DNA of 64,000 bases from positions 5,084,001 through 5,148,000 of the forward strand of contig OW818658.1 of assembly GCA_942492815.1 (NCBI GenBank), read 5' to 3'. A program made the translations under genes and the position numbers. The notes below the pieces were generated by a model that saw only the letters and a program-made list of their open reading frames with translations, was not told the origin of the DNA and searched no databases. Positions 27,580 to 36,353 of the stretch are shown in pieces. Source of the stretch: JAEUWI01 sp942492815. Lineage in GTDB: Bacteria; Hydrogenedentota; Hydrogenedentia; Hydrogenedentales; JAEUWI01. The stretch's first letter is position 1. Every line of letters starts with the position of its first letter.

Positions 27580-28779
27580 ATGCCCCTGACTCCCCACGCC
27601 ATAGCCGGGCGAATTTTCGCGCCGGCCCTCCTCCTCTGCCTGATCTTCGCCCATGCGGCCTCGGGCGACGAGCAGAAAATCGAAGTGACCCGAAACGGCG
27701 TCACGACCACGCTCGTACTCCCCGAGTATACGAGCCAGGGGGTCCCCTATGCCTCCCTCGCCGATCTGGCCCGGCAACTGGGCGGCACGGCGCAGGTGGA
27801 CGCGGCCCGCGCCGCCATGCAATTGGGCGAGACCCGCGCGGAAGTCGGCCTGAACGATGTGGCGGTCCAGCGGGGTGGCGAGTCGTTCTCGTTGATTCAT
27901 CCGGTGTTGCCCTACCAGAACGACGCCCTGATCGCCATGTCGGATGTTGTCCGCTTTCTGCGGGATGGCTACGGCATGGGCACACCGGAGAATCCACCGG
28001 CCACATCGGCCCTCGCGTTGCCCGCGGAAGAAGCACCGCTGGAGTCGGTGGTTCCCGAAGCCCCTTCGACGCGACCACTCCCCCAATCCGAACTCATGGA
28101 AACGACGGAGCTCGAATCCATCGCGCCCGCAGCCGATAATCTGGAGGATGCCCCCCTGGAATCGGTGACTCCCGTCTCGGCAACGCCGACCCCCATGCCC
28201 AGCGGGATCGCCGTGGTGGCGATCGATGCCGGACACGGCGGTGACGATACCGGTGTGGTGGGTGCCACGGGTCTGGCGGAGAAGGACCTGTGCCTCGCCA
28301 TCGCGTCCAGTGTCAGCCGGATCCTGAGTGAAAAATACGGCCTCGCCACCGTCCTCACGCGGGAAGGGGACGAGGTCCGCACCACCCAGAATCGGGCCGA
28401 TACGCTGAGCAGCGGCCGGGCCGGGCTGGTCATTAGTATTCATGTCGGCGCGAGCTACGCCACGGGCGCGGCGGGGCCAGCGCTCTTTGCCCACTCAGCG
28501 GCGGGCGCTTCAAGAGCTTCTCTCAGTGTGGCGCGTATCATGGCCGATTCCGTGGCGGGCGTATCCGCCCCTTCCATCCCGATAGTCCATGAGGCCGCGC
28601 TGGGCCTGCTTCGTGGGAGCACCATCCCCGGTGTGCTGGTCGAGGTCGGCAATCTGGCCAACCCGACCGAGGAAGCCCGACTTGCTGATCCCCAGTACCA
28701 GGAACAATTGGCTGCGGCGCTCGCCGCCGGAATCAACCAGGCCCTCGGACGGCCAGAACCCGGGGGAGCCGCGCAATGA
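27580..28779 (+). CDS. N-acetylmuramoyl-L-alanine amidase (AmiC-type, periplasmic)
   Basis: A 399-residue exported amidase that cuts the amide bond between MurNAc and the peptide stem. A signal peptide (APALLLCLIFAHAASG) is followed by a copper-amine-oxidase-like N-terminal domain (~residues 28-130: TTLVLPEYTSQGVPYASLADLARQLGG). A Pro/Glu-rich linker (~130-205) joins it to the Amidase_3 domain (~205-395). Zinc ligands are expected in VVAIDAGHGGDDTG and ISIHVGAS, and the catalytic Glu in VLVEVGNLANPTE. The last 4 bp overlap the next gene (ATGA), so it is translationally coupled. No strong ribosome-binding site precedes 27580. Confidence 0.92.
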   Translation: MPLTPHAIAGRIFAPALLLCLIFAHAASGDEQKIEVTRNGVTTTLVLPEYTSQGVPYASLADLARQLGGTAQVDAARAAMQLGETRAEVGLNDVAVQRGGESFSLIHPVLPYQNDALIAMSDVVRFLRDGYGMGTPENPPATSALALPAEEAPLESVVPEAPSTRPLPQSELMETTELESIAPAADNLEDAPLESVTPVSATPTPMPSGIAVVAIDAGHGGDDTGVVGATGLAEKDLCLAIASSVSRILSEKYGLATVLTREGDEVRTTQNRADTLSSGRAGLVISIHVGASYATGAAGPALFAHSAAGASRASLSVARIMADSVAGVSAPSIPIVHEAALGLLRGSTIPGVLVEVGNLANPTEEARLADPQYQEQLAAALAAGINQALGRPEPGGAAQ

Positions 28780-29432
28780 GCCGGAATTTTCGCATGACCG
28801 TCGTCCAGAAGTTTGTCCTGTCCCTCTGGGCCATGGGCACCCTGATCTTACTTTTTGTCGTCATTCTGCTGGTGCGCGAAATCGCCGCGAATGGCCGCGA
28901 TCCCATCGGCGCCTTCCAGTTGACCGAAGAGCAGCAGGCCGAGCGGGCCCCCGCGGCGCGGACGACCTCCGTGGGGACGCGCGAGGTGAACCTCTATTTC
29001 TCCGCACCGGACGGGCGCAGCCTCACCACGGAAAAGCGGGTGCTGGCCTTTTCAAACTCCACGGTGGAAAACTGCAAAGCCGTCCTTACCGCCCTGATCG
29101 AAGGCCCCCAAACCGGCGGGAGTCCCATCCTGCCGAATACGGTTAAGGTAAAATCCCTTTTCCTCCTCGAAGGTGGTGAACTGGTCATCAATTTCTCCCG
29201 TGAACTCCAGTCCGAGCATGCGCGTTTCAGCAGCGCCGCGCTGGAGAGTCTCATGGTCCAGGGGATCGTCCAGTCGGTGGCCCAGTCCGCAGTCCACGAA
29301 GGCGAAGGACCCCGGGTCAGCCGGGTCCGCTTTCTCATCGAGGATGCCCCCCCCACCGAAGCCTTTCCCGCCCACATTGATTTGGGCGAGCCCGTTGCGC
29401 CCGACGCGCACTGGCTCACGGCCCAGAATTGA
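28776..29432 (+). CDS. Membrane-anchored GerMN-domain protein
   Basis: A 218-residue protein with one N-terminal membrane segment (~14-36, LSLWAMGTLILLFVVILLV) and a GerMN domain at ~70-185: REVNLYFSAPDGRSLTTEKRVL, KAVLTALIEGPQTGG, LPNTVKVKSLFLLEGGELVINFS and ALESLMVQGIVQSVA. GerMN domains are shared by spore-germination proteins GerM and by lipoproteins linked to peptidoglycan, and their placement beside amidases is common. There are no spore genes here, so a cell-wall role is the likelier reading. It overlaps the amidase stop and precedes murI by 9 bp. Confidence 0.88.
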   Translation: MSRNFRMTVVQKFVLSLWAMGTLILLFVVILLVREIAANGRDPIGAFQLTEEQQAERAPAARTTSVGTREVNLYFSAPDGRSLTTEKRVLAFSNSTVENCKAVLTALIEGPQTGGSPILPNTVKVKSLFLLEGGELVINFSRELQSEHARFSSAALESLMVQGIVQSVAQSAVHEGEGPRVSRVRFLIEDAPPTEAFPAHIDLGEPVAPDAHWLTAQN

Positions 29433-29441
29433 GCGTATATC

Positions 29442-30245
29442 ATGGTTGAACATCAGGCGGCTGTGGGGGTTTTTGACTCCGGCGTGGGCGGGCTTACCGT
29501 GGTGCGGCAGATAGAAAAGCGTCTGCCGAAGGAGTCCATCCTCTACCTCGGCGATACCGCGCGCGTGCCCTACGGAACCAAGTCCCCCGATACGGTGGTG
29601 CGCTACGCCCGCTCCTGCGCCCACATCCTCGTTTCGCGCGACATCAAACTGCTGGTCGTGGCTTGCAATACCGCTTCGGCCTTTGCCCTGGACGTGCTGC
29701 GCGACGATCTCGATATCCCCGTCCTGGGGGTTATTGAACCTGGGGCCCACGCGGCCGTCCGGGCCACGCGCAGTGGCCGCATCGGCGTCATCGGCACGGC
29801 GGGAACGGTCCGGAGCGGGCGCTATGCCGAGACCATCCATGCGCTGGATGCGGACTTGGTCGTGGTGAGCCAGCCCTGCCCTCTTTTTGTCCCCCTGGCC
29901 GAGGAAGGCTGGACCCATGGCGACATCCCCCTTTCGGTGGCGCGCGCCTATCTGGAGCCCCTCTTGCAGCAGGGCATCGACACCCTCGTCCTGGGTTGTA
30001 CCCACTATCCGCTGCTAAAGGATGTTATCGCCCAGGCCGCGGGCGATGGAATCACGCTGGTGGACAGCGCGGATGAGACCGCCGTTGTCGTCCAGCATAC
30101 CCTTGAAGGAATGGGGCTCCTGGGGCTTACCCCTCTGATCCCCCAGTTCCGATTTTTCGTTACGGACGCGCCGGAGATGTTCATGCAGGTTGGGCAGCGC
30201 TTCCTGGGGCATGATCTCCAGGAAACAGAGTGGGTGGATTTCTGA
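29442..30245 (+). CDS. murI: Glutamate racemase
   Basis: A 267-residue cytosolic enzyme making D-glutamate for peptidoglycan. It starts VGVFDSGVGGLTVVRQI, with YLGDTARVPYGTKS following. The two catalytic cysteines are Cys75 in VVACNTASA and Cys186 in LVLGCTHYPLL. Length matches the family. Its stop codon shares one base with the ATG of the next gene (TGATG), so it belongs to the amidase-to-tsaD cluster. No clear ribosome-binding site is visible, and translation may depend on coupling. Confidence 0.97.
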   Translation: MVEHQAAVGVFDSGVGGLTVVRQIEKRLPKESILYLGDTARVPYGTKSPDTVVRYARSCAHILVSRDIKLLVVACNTASAFALDVLRDDLDIPVLGVIEPGAHAAVRATRSGRIGVIGTAGTVRSGRYAETIHALDADLVVVSQPCPLFVPLAEEGWTHGDIPLSVARAYLEPLLQQGIDTLVLGCTHYPLLKDVIAQAAGDGITLVDSADETAVVVQHTLEGMGLLGLTPLIPQFRFFVTDAPEMFMQVGQRFLGHDLQETEWVDF

Positions 30246-31987
30246 TGGCCGCCAAGTCCGCACCATCGTTCATGTACTACATCGTCTCCGTGCTGGCCCT
30301 GTCGTCGCTCCTGGCGCTGACCGGGCTCCTGGCGGTGAACTTCTGGATCTCTCGCCCAGTCAACCTCCAGGGAGAGACCGACCGCCTGGCCGATGCCCTC
30401 GTGGAGGCCCTCCAGGACAACTTCGTGCCAGCCCCGAATATTGCGCGCGATGCGGCCCTGCCCGAGTTTCTGGAGCGCGAAGGGACGGAAACCCATTGGA
30501 GTTTTCACAGCTTCAGCGTGACCTTGCCCGCCCACGTGAAGAGTGAAACGATCAAGGACGAGCTGCGCAAGAAAATGAGCGAGTACTTTGTGAAACTGGT
30601 GGATGAGGAGAATCAGGACGTCACGGGTTATGAACGCTTCTCGCTCTATTTTGACAATTTCGCCTTCGCGACCGTCACGCTGATTCCGGGAAAGCCCGAG
30701 ACCGAGGCCTCGTACCGCAGTGACCTGCGCAACAGCAGCCAGCAGTTGGCGGATGTGGTGGAAGCGGAGCTTGCCAGCCTCGGACTGAACCCGCCCCACA
30801 CCCGTGCGGACGCCATGGAGCAGCAAGACCTCAATTCCCAATGGCTCTATACCTATTTCAGCGCCCAGCTCCCGCCCGGAATGACCCTGGGCGAGCTTAT
30901 ACAGCGCCTCGAATCGAAGATGACCCTCCCCGATGTGCTCTTCAGCACGGACGTGCCGCGCGACCCGCCGGTCAGCTTGTTGCTGAGCATCGGAGGCAAG
31001 CCCTGCGTGGGGATTGCGTGTGCCCTGCTCCCCGCCCCGGACATGCCTGCGGCACTGGAATCCGTCTCCCTGGAGGGTGTGCTGGATGACGGCATCACCG
31101 GCAGCGAGCCCGACGAATCACTGGATACGCCTGGCGACGCCCCGGAAATGGTTGTAAGCCCCGTGGTTATCCCCTCGGCTCCGGCTTCCGTACCCGAACC
31201 CGAGGTTCCCACACCCGAGACGCCCGCACCGGATCCGCCGACGAAAGAGACGCCCGCGCCAAAAGTCATCGCTCCGGAAAAGGCTCCGGAGCCCCAGCCC
31301 AGCGCGTCCCTGCTGCCCGGCGAATCGGCCCGCTTGGCGATCCTGATTGACGACGGCGGGAACAACAGTTCCCATGGCGACCGTATACTCGCGCTGGATA
31401 ACCGGCTGACGCTGGCTATTCTGCCGAACACGCCCTTTGCGGCGGAGATCGCGGAGAAGGGCGCGCAAAAGGGCTTCGAAATCATGCTCCACATGCCCAT
31501 GGAAACCGACAGCGCAACGGTCCAGTCCGTGCCCGGCACGGTGTTCACCCGGATGGAAAAAGACGAGATCCAGAAGCTGACGAATGCCGCGATCGACCAG
31601 ATTCCCCACGTGGTGGGCATCAACAACCACACCGGTTCCAAGTTCACTTCGGACCGGGAAAAGATGGGCTATGTGCTGGAGGTCCTGCAAAGTCGGGGAC
31701 TCTATTTCATCGACAGCGTCACCATCCATACGACCGTGGCCTTCAACGTCGCCCGGGAAATGGGTGTGCCGTCGGGCAGACGCGATATCTTCCTCGACGA
31801 CTCCACCGACATTGCCAGTGTTCGCCGGCAGTTCGCCATTCTCCTGGAAACCGTCCAGGAGCAGGGTTCGGCCATCGGTATTGGCCATTTTCAATGCCCC
31901 GCCACCGCGAAAGTGCTGGCGGAGGAAATCCCCAAACTGGCGGAAGCTGGCATCGAGCTGGTACACGCCTCGGAACTGATGCAATGA
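30245..31987 (+). CDS. Divergent polysaccharide deacetylase (YibQ family) with long membrane-anchored N-terminus
   Basis: A 580-residue protein. A membrane segment (MYYIVSVLALSSLLALTGLLAVNFWI) is followed by ~230 residues of a novel-looking domain with a duplicated pattern: 'THWSFHSFSVTLPAHVKSETIKDELRKK' and 'QWLYTYFSAQLPPGMTLGELIQRLESK'. After a Pro/Glu linker (~300-360), the YibQ domain runs from LAILIDDGGNNSSH to the end, with AILPNTPFA, MLHMPMETD, VGINNHTGSKFTSD and GIGHFQCPATAKVL. The family is a NodB-like fold whose deacetylase activity is not generally shown. Start overlaps murI and stop overlaps tsaD. Confidence 0.88.
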   Translation: MAAKSAPSFMYYIVSVLALSSLLALTGLLAVNFWISRPVNLQGETDRLADALVEALQDNFVPAPNIARDAALPEFLEREGTETHWSFHSFSVTLPAHVKSETIKDELRKKMSEYFVKLVDEENQDVTGYERFSLYFDNFAFATVTLIPGKPETEASYRSDLRNSSQQLADVVEAELASLGLNPPHTRADAMEQQDLNSQWLYTYFSAQLPPGMTLGELIQRLESKMTLPDVLFSTDVPRDPPVSLLLSIGGKPCVGIACALLPAPDMPAALESVSLEGVLDDGITGSEPDESLDTPGDAPEMVVSPVVIPSAPASVPEPEVPTPETPAPDPPTKETPAPKVIAPEKAPEPQPSASLLPGESARLAILIDDGGNNSSHGDRILALDNRLTLAILPNTPFAAEIAEKGAQKGFEIMLHMPMETDSATVQSVPGTVFTRMEKDEIQKLTNAAIDQIPHVVGINNHTGSKFTSDREKMGYVLEVLQSRGLYFIDSVTIHTTVAFNVAREMGVPSGRRDIFLDDSTDIASVRRQFAILLETVQEQGSAIGIGHFQCPATAKVLAEEIPKLAEAGIELVHASELMQ

Positions 31988-32955
31988 GTGTTATCCTCGG
32001 AATCGAATCCTCCTGCGACGAAACGGGCATTGCCATCGTGCGGGACGGCCGGGAAGTCCTGGCCAATGAAATCGCCTCGCAGATCGACATCCACAAGGTC
32101 TTCGGCGGCGTCGTGCCAGAGATTGCGTCGCGCCAGCACACCAAGGTCATCTCCCAGTTGGTGAAGCAGGTGATGGATGAGGCCGGGGTCCCTATTGATG
32201 CTATCGCGGCCACCCAGGGCCCCGGATTGATGGGATCGCTCCTGGTCGGGCTGAGCTTTGCCAAGGCGCTGGCCTATAGCTGGAAACTGCCCTTCATCCC
32301 TGTGCACCATATCGAGGGCCATCTCTTTTCGGCCTTCCTGGGAGAGAAGGCGCCGGAGTTCCCTTTCCTCGCCCTGGTGGTCAGTGGTGGGCACACCCAG
32401 ATCATCCAATGCGACCGGCCCCACCACTATTGCATCCTCGGCACGACACGCGACGACGCCGTGGGCGAATCCTTCGACAAGGTGGCGCGCCTCCTCGACC
32501 TGCCCTATCCCGGCGGGCCGAGCATCCAGAAGGCGGCCGCGGCGGGCAACCCGAAGGCCTACGACTTTCCCCGTGCCATGCGGAACCGGGCCGGATTGGA
32601 GTTCAGCTACAGCGGCCTCAAGACCGCTGTGCTCTACGCCATGCAGGAGGGCGCGGCCAACGTTCCCGACATCGCGGCGAGCTTCCAGGCCGCAGCGATA
32701 GACATTCTGTTGATCAAGGTAAAGCAGGCCATCCAGCAGACGAACGCCCAGCGCCTTGTCGTGGCGGGCGGTGTGGCGGCGAACCAGTTGCTCCGCGAAC
32801 GGGTAACCGCGGAGCTGGGCATCGAGGTGTTCATGCCGCCTTTCAAGTATTGCATCGACAACGGCGCCATGATCGCCGCCGCCGGCGACAGCCTGTTCAA
32901 ACACGGCAAATTCGGCGATTTCACCATGACCCCGAGCCCAAGCCTCGCACTGTAG
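31984..32955 (+). CDS. tsaD: tRNA N6-adenosine threonylcarbamoyltransferase
   Basis: A 323-residue enzyme that installs t6A37 on ANN-decoding tRNAs together with TsaB and TsaE. It begins ILGIESSCDETGIAIV; the metal-binding histidines are in VHHIEGHLFSAF, followed by LVVSGGHTQI, DDAVGESFDKVARLL and YPGGP. Near the end are VAGGVAANQLLRE and CIDNGAMIAAAG. ATG 31984 overlaps the previous stop by 4 bp. It is the last gene of the amidase cluster. The C-terminus is complete though a little short compared with the usual 335-340. Confidence 0.97.
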   Translation: MSVILGIESSCDETGIAIVRDGREVLANEIASQIDIHKVFGGVVPEIASRQHTKVISQLVKQVMDEAGVPIDAIAATQGPGLMGSLLVGLSFAKALAYSWKLPFIPVHHIEGHLFSAFLGEKAPEFPFLALVVSGGHTQIIQCDRPHHYCILGTTRDDAVGESFDKVARLLDLPYPGGPSIQKAAAAGNPKAYDFPRAMRNRAGLEFSYSGLKTAVLYAMQEGAANVPDIAASFQAAAIDILLIKVKQAIQQTNAQRLVVAGGVAANQLLRERVTAELGIEVFMPPFKYCIDNGAMIAAAGDSLFKHGKFGDFTMTPSPSLAL

Positions 32956-33130
32956 GTGAGCGAAGTAAACGGATGGTTCCGAAGCAGTCTGGGCTCGATG
33001 ACTGAAAATCAGTAGTCAAAGCACTCCGTCTGTTCTCGTCGTGGTGCACGGAATGTCCTCAGACACGGAGGAACCCACCGTGTTCACTCATCTCAATCGA
33101 ATGTTTGGACTCCGATGGAACGGGCACTGG

Positions 33131-33211
33131 TGCGGTCATATTTCCATTCAATGGAAACTGACCGCAAAGGCGTGCCACACGATCGCCAGGTGCGAGCAGC
33201 CGTGTGGCACG
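33131..33211. repeat. Two intergenic palindromes, one of the GTGCCACACG family
   Basis: The gap 32956-33225 between convergent genes has no visible gene. It holds TGCGGTCA...TGACCGCA (33131-33138 and 33159-33166), enclosing TTTCCATT/AATGGAAA (33141-33148 and 33150-33157). Directly after lies a unit with perfect 11-bp inverted ends CGTGCCACACG/CGTGTGGCACG (33171-33211). The second is a member of the dispersed repeat family also at 36055, 36219, 45734 and 45921. Confidence 0.88.
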
Positions 33212-33225
33212 AACTTTGCCTCGCA

Positions 33226-35931
33226 TCATTCGCTTACATCAAAGTCCGCCGACGTTGTCTCGCCGTCCACCACATCTACAACAGCCGTGACGAATTTTGC
33301 GTCGTCGAAGGCATCAGGCCCTCGGGTCTTGGTGACCAACACCAGCAGTGTATGGTGGCCCGGGGAAACGCCCTCGATGAAATACGCGCCGTCCGCCTCG
33401 ACCTGGGCCGATCCCTCCAGAAGTTCTTCCAAAGTTGACATCAGCGCCAAGGTCACTTCCTCTATGACCTGCTCGCCGCGCAGCGCGAAGACGCTGCAAT
33501 GGGCCGCTGCGGGAATTCCGGCCACGACGCCTTGAACATTTCCGCCGCCCGCCATGTCGATCTCCAGTTGCTGCCGCTCGCCTTCCACAAGAGTCACGGA
33601 CATCGTCTTGCTTCGCGGTGCCTCGCCGAAGACCGCATTGATCTGGAGCATGGCGTCGCCTGCGGATACGCCCTCAAAGCTGAAAGTGCCATCGGCGTTC
33701 AGGTTTTCCCGGTAGGACTCCGCGCGCTCCCCCTCGGCCAATTGCAGCGTAAGAAATCCACCGACAGCGGGTTGATCGCCGAGCCGTACCACACCTTCCA
33801 ACGACGCCGTTGCAGGCGTAAAATCGATGCTCACTTGCGCCGTCTTGCCCGTCTCGATACTCGTATCCGCCGTGATACGGCGTGTGTATTCTTGCTGGCC
33901 GGGGTAAATCGCCGTAATTCCCAGAAGACCCTCGGGCAGGTCGGCCAACGTGGCGCGCCCGTCGGGCCCGGTGGTGCCGCGTTGAAATGATGTACCATGG
34001 CCGCCCGAGGCGGTCGCAAGGACTGCGGATCCCTCGGCGGGCTTGCCGTCAACCGTGACCAGTATCTCCGCCGCGCCCACTGAATTTTCCAGGATGATGT
34101 CCACCTCGCTTAGCTGAGATTTGCCGCCGGTTGGCTGGGTCATGCGATCCCAATCCAACGTCGCCTTTCCGCTGCCGTGCTTCGGATGATAGGCGTGCAG
34201 CGCTTCGGTGCGATTGTCATACGAAAGTGTATCGAGGGAGAAGACGCCGTCCGCACCCGATGTCCCGTTGATAACGCCGGATGCCAGCGCCTCTTCGATC
34301 CGCTCCGCCGCCCCCTCCGAAATTTGCTTCAACGCTGCAACGGGCGGCGGGGTTTCCGTAAATATCCAAGCACCCGCCACCGGGTTACCCGCACTGTCGC
34401 GCACGCGGCCCTGCACGAGTATTCCCGCCTGGAGGGCAATTTCAACATCCTTCACCGCTTCGGCGCTCTCAAGTTCAAGGGGCGTAAACGTAGTCGCGTA
34501 GCCCGCAGCCTGAACAATAATCGTGGAGGGACCGGTTTCCACCGAACTCAGCTCGAAGTGTCCGCGCGGATCGCTCACCGAATGCTGCTCCCGGGTGATG
34601 CCGCTCTCAATCTTGCTGGCGATTCCATCCTGGGAGGAAATCGAAAAATCGGTGACTGGAGAGCCCGTACTGGCATCAACCACGCGGCCCGAAACAACCG
34701 CACGACCCTGCAACACGATAAGTACGTTCTCATCGCCCGCTTCCATCGGAGAGAGACCCTGGTCCGAGTAGCGATCATGACTGGCGTGGCCCGTGTATGA
34801 CCCGGCGGCGAGTCCAGTCAGGCGAAAGGTTCCGTCGTCGTTCGTCCGGATATGCGGATTTCCGCCTTGTCCGAAAATCTGTATGAAGACGCCCTTGATC
34901 GGCTTCTCGCTTTCGTCTACGACGCGCCCCGCGATGGCCAGGTCACCCAGGCCCGCGTCACTGCTGTCCGGTATCTCGCCATTTCCAGGGGCGAAGGCCA
35001 GCGGCGCCGAAGGCGGCGTTTCCGGGGGTGATTCCGCCGCAATTTCCGGTGTTGCCGCTGCCACGGATTCGGCTTCTGGAGCACGGGGTTCCGGTGCTTC
35101 GGCAACCGTCTCGGATTCATTCGCCGGAAGTGCGATAACCGGCGGCGGCACGGGCGCCGCACTGTGGTTGCGAAGGAACAGGCCCGTTCCTCCGGCGACG
35201 GCGGCAATAACGGCTCCGGCAATCAGTGCTTTCTTCATGAGTATGCTCCCTGCGATGGTAGTGGTGATGAGTGGGGTTGCGGTATTTGCCATAGCGGGCA
35301 AGCTGGATACGGATATCTTCCCCAGAACTGCGATCAGCGTGGCGGGCGCGGCCTCCGCCGCCAGCCCCGCCCCAAGGGCCGCGCCGAGCGATGCATTCGT
35401 TGTAGTGATGTTGCGCCGCTTGAGATCCTTGCGGATGCGCTCCAAGCCCTGCTGGATGCGGTAGCCCGCCGTGGGCCGACTGATGCCCATCCGCTCCGCG
35501 ATCTCCGCGTGGGTCTGGCCTTCGAGGAAGTGGGCCACCAGCGGCACGCGCTCTTTCTCCGGCAAGCTTGCGATAGATTCGTCCACGAATGCGTAGATAT
35601 CGTCCCATTCCGTCGTGTCTTGGGCCGGTTGCGCGGCGTACGCCCGGTGCTCGCGCTCCCGGCGACGGGATTCGGTTTTGATGCGGTCCAGGGCCCGGCG
35701 CGTGGCCACGGTGTGGAGCCAGGCCCCGAGGGCGCGCCCGTCGGCCCGGGTCTTGACGGCGAGAGTCTCGAAGCACTCCTGGGCAACGTCTTCCGCGTCA
35801 CTCGGGTTGCAGAGGATGCGCCGACAGGTGCCGTAGACCAGGCCCGCGTAGCGCCGGGTGATCTGGTGGAATGCCTCCGCGTCCCCGTGCTGGTACCACT
35901 GGTTGAGGAGGGTCTGGTCGTTCGAGTCCAT
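33226..35931 (-). CDS. ECF-type sigma factor fused to a membrane segment and carboxypeptidase-regulatory-like repeats
   Basis: A 901-residue chimera. Residues ~10-90 are sigma region 2 (FHQITRRYAGLVYGTCRRILCNPSDAEDVAQECFE). Residues ~115-172 are region 4 (ESIASLPEKERVPLVAHFLEGQTHAEIAERMGISRPTAG). A membrane segment lies at ~232-254 (KKALIAGAVIAAVAGGTGLF). After a Pro/Ala/Glu linker, five or more carboxypeptidase regulatory-like beta domains follow (AIAGRVVDESEKPIKGVFIQ, VVSGRVVDASTGSPVTDFSI, LVQGRVRDSAGNPVAGAWIF). Topology puts the sigma part inside and the repeats outside the membrane. It could be a one-protein signalling device needing proteolysis to release sigma (inference). ATG 35931 starts the conserved sigma domain; a longer frame runs into a repeat element. 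Confidence 0.9.
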   Translation of the reverse strand: MDSNDQTLLNQWYQHGDAEAFHQITRRYAGLVYGTCRRILCNPSDAEDVAQECFETLAVKTRADGRALGAWLHTVATRRALDRIKTESRRREREHRAYAAQPAQDTTEWDDIYAFVDESIASLPEKERVPLVAHFLEGQTHAEIAERMGISRPTAGYRIQQGLERIRKDLKRRNITTTNASLGAALGAGLAAEAAPATLIAVLGKISVSSLPAMANTATPLITTTIAGSILMKKALIAGAVIAAVAGGTGLFLRNHSAAPVPPPVIALPANESETVAEAPEPRAPEAESVAAATPEIAAESPPETPPSAPLAFAPGNGEIPDSSDAGLGDLAIAGRVVDESEKPIKGVFIQIFGQGGNPHIRTNDDGTFRLTGLAAGSYTGHASHDRYSDQGLSPMEAGDENVLIVLQGRAVVSGRVVDASTGSPVTDFSISSQDGIASKIESGITREQHSVSDPRGHFELSSVETGPSTIIVQAAGYATTFTPLELESAEAVKDVEIALQAGILVQGRVRDSAGNPVAGAWIFTETPPPVAALKQISEGAAERIEEALASGVINGTSGADGVFSLDTLSYDNRTEALHAYHPKHGSGKATLDWDRMTQPTGGKSQLSEVDIILENSVGAAEILVTVDGKPAEGSAVLATASGGHGTSFQRGTTGPDGRATLADLPEGLLGITAIYPGQQEYTRRITADTSIETGKTAQVSIDFTPATASLEGVVRLGDQPAVGGFLTLQLAEGERAESYRENLNADGTFSFEGVSAGDAMLQINAVFGEAPRSKTMSVTLVEGERQQLEIDMAGGGNVQGVVAGIPAAAHCSVFALRGEQVIEEVTLALMSTLEELLEGSAQVEADGAYFIEGVSPGHHTLLVLVTKTRGPDAFDDAKFVTAVVDVVDGETTSADFDVSE

Positions 35932-36054
35932 GCCGTGCCGCCTGTTGTTGCGTGTTCCGTTGCATTGTACGGATAAGAACGACACGGTGGGGAGTTTGGC
36001 TAAAAAAAATCGGTGACCACCCATCGAATGAGAAAGGGTCTGCGCCCTACGAGA

Positions 36055-36254
36055 CGTGCCACACGATTGCGAGGAACGAGCATTCGTGTGCCCGTCGCGC
36101 CAAACGCCCTGGCGCAATGTGAGTCACTTCACCGAGCGGTTTGTTTACAAGGCGTCAAATCTGGAGACCCGCCGCTCGCTCAAGTTTCCCGTATGACTCA
36201 CGTTTCCCTCGGAACGTTCACACGAATGCTCGTACCTCGCAATCGTGTGGCACG
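36055..36254. repeat. Inverted pair of GTGCCACACG palindromes (MITE-like, ~200 bp)
   Basis: The gene-free gap 35932-36353 carries a 36-bp unit at 36055-36090 and its reverse complement at 36219-36254 (35 of 36 positions match; the one difference is in the loop). Each unit is itself a hairpin: CACACGA-T-TGC at the left and GCA-T-TCGTGTG at the right. The ~128 bp between the units show no coding signal. The form resembles a non-autonomous inverted-repeat element or a paired REP structure. Confidence 0.9.
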
Positions 36255-36290
36255 ACCGTTTCTGCGACGTATACTTTTTCATCATCGGCC

Positions 36291-36330
36291 AAAAAAATCG
36301 CGCCAGCAAAGCCTGAAGCCCTGCTGGCGC
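36291..36330 (-). terminator. Rho-independent terminator of the FadL-like gene
   Basis: Minus-strand reading: GCGCCAGCA (arm 36322-36330), 13-nt loop, TGCTGGCGC (arm 36300-36308), then GA and seven T (36291-36297). It lies 24 nt past the stop at 36354. Confidence 0.92.
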
Positions 36331-36353
36331 GGAATACTCTTCCTGTCTCGGCC

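Noticed and set aside
32956..33225. Possible tRNA or small RNA from the stem near 32999
   Set aside because: The ACTGA-TCAGT stem is short and no cloverleaf or promoter was found.
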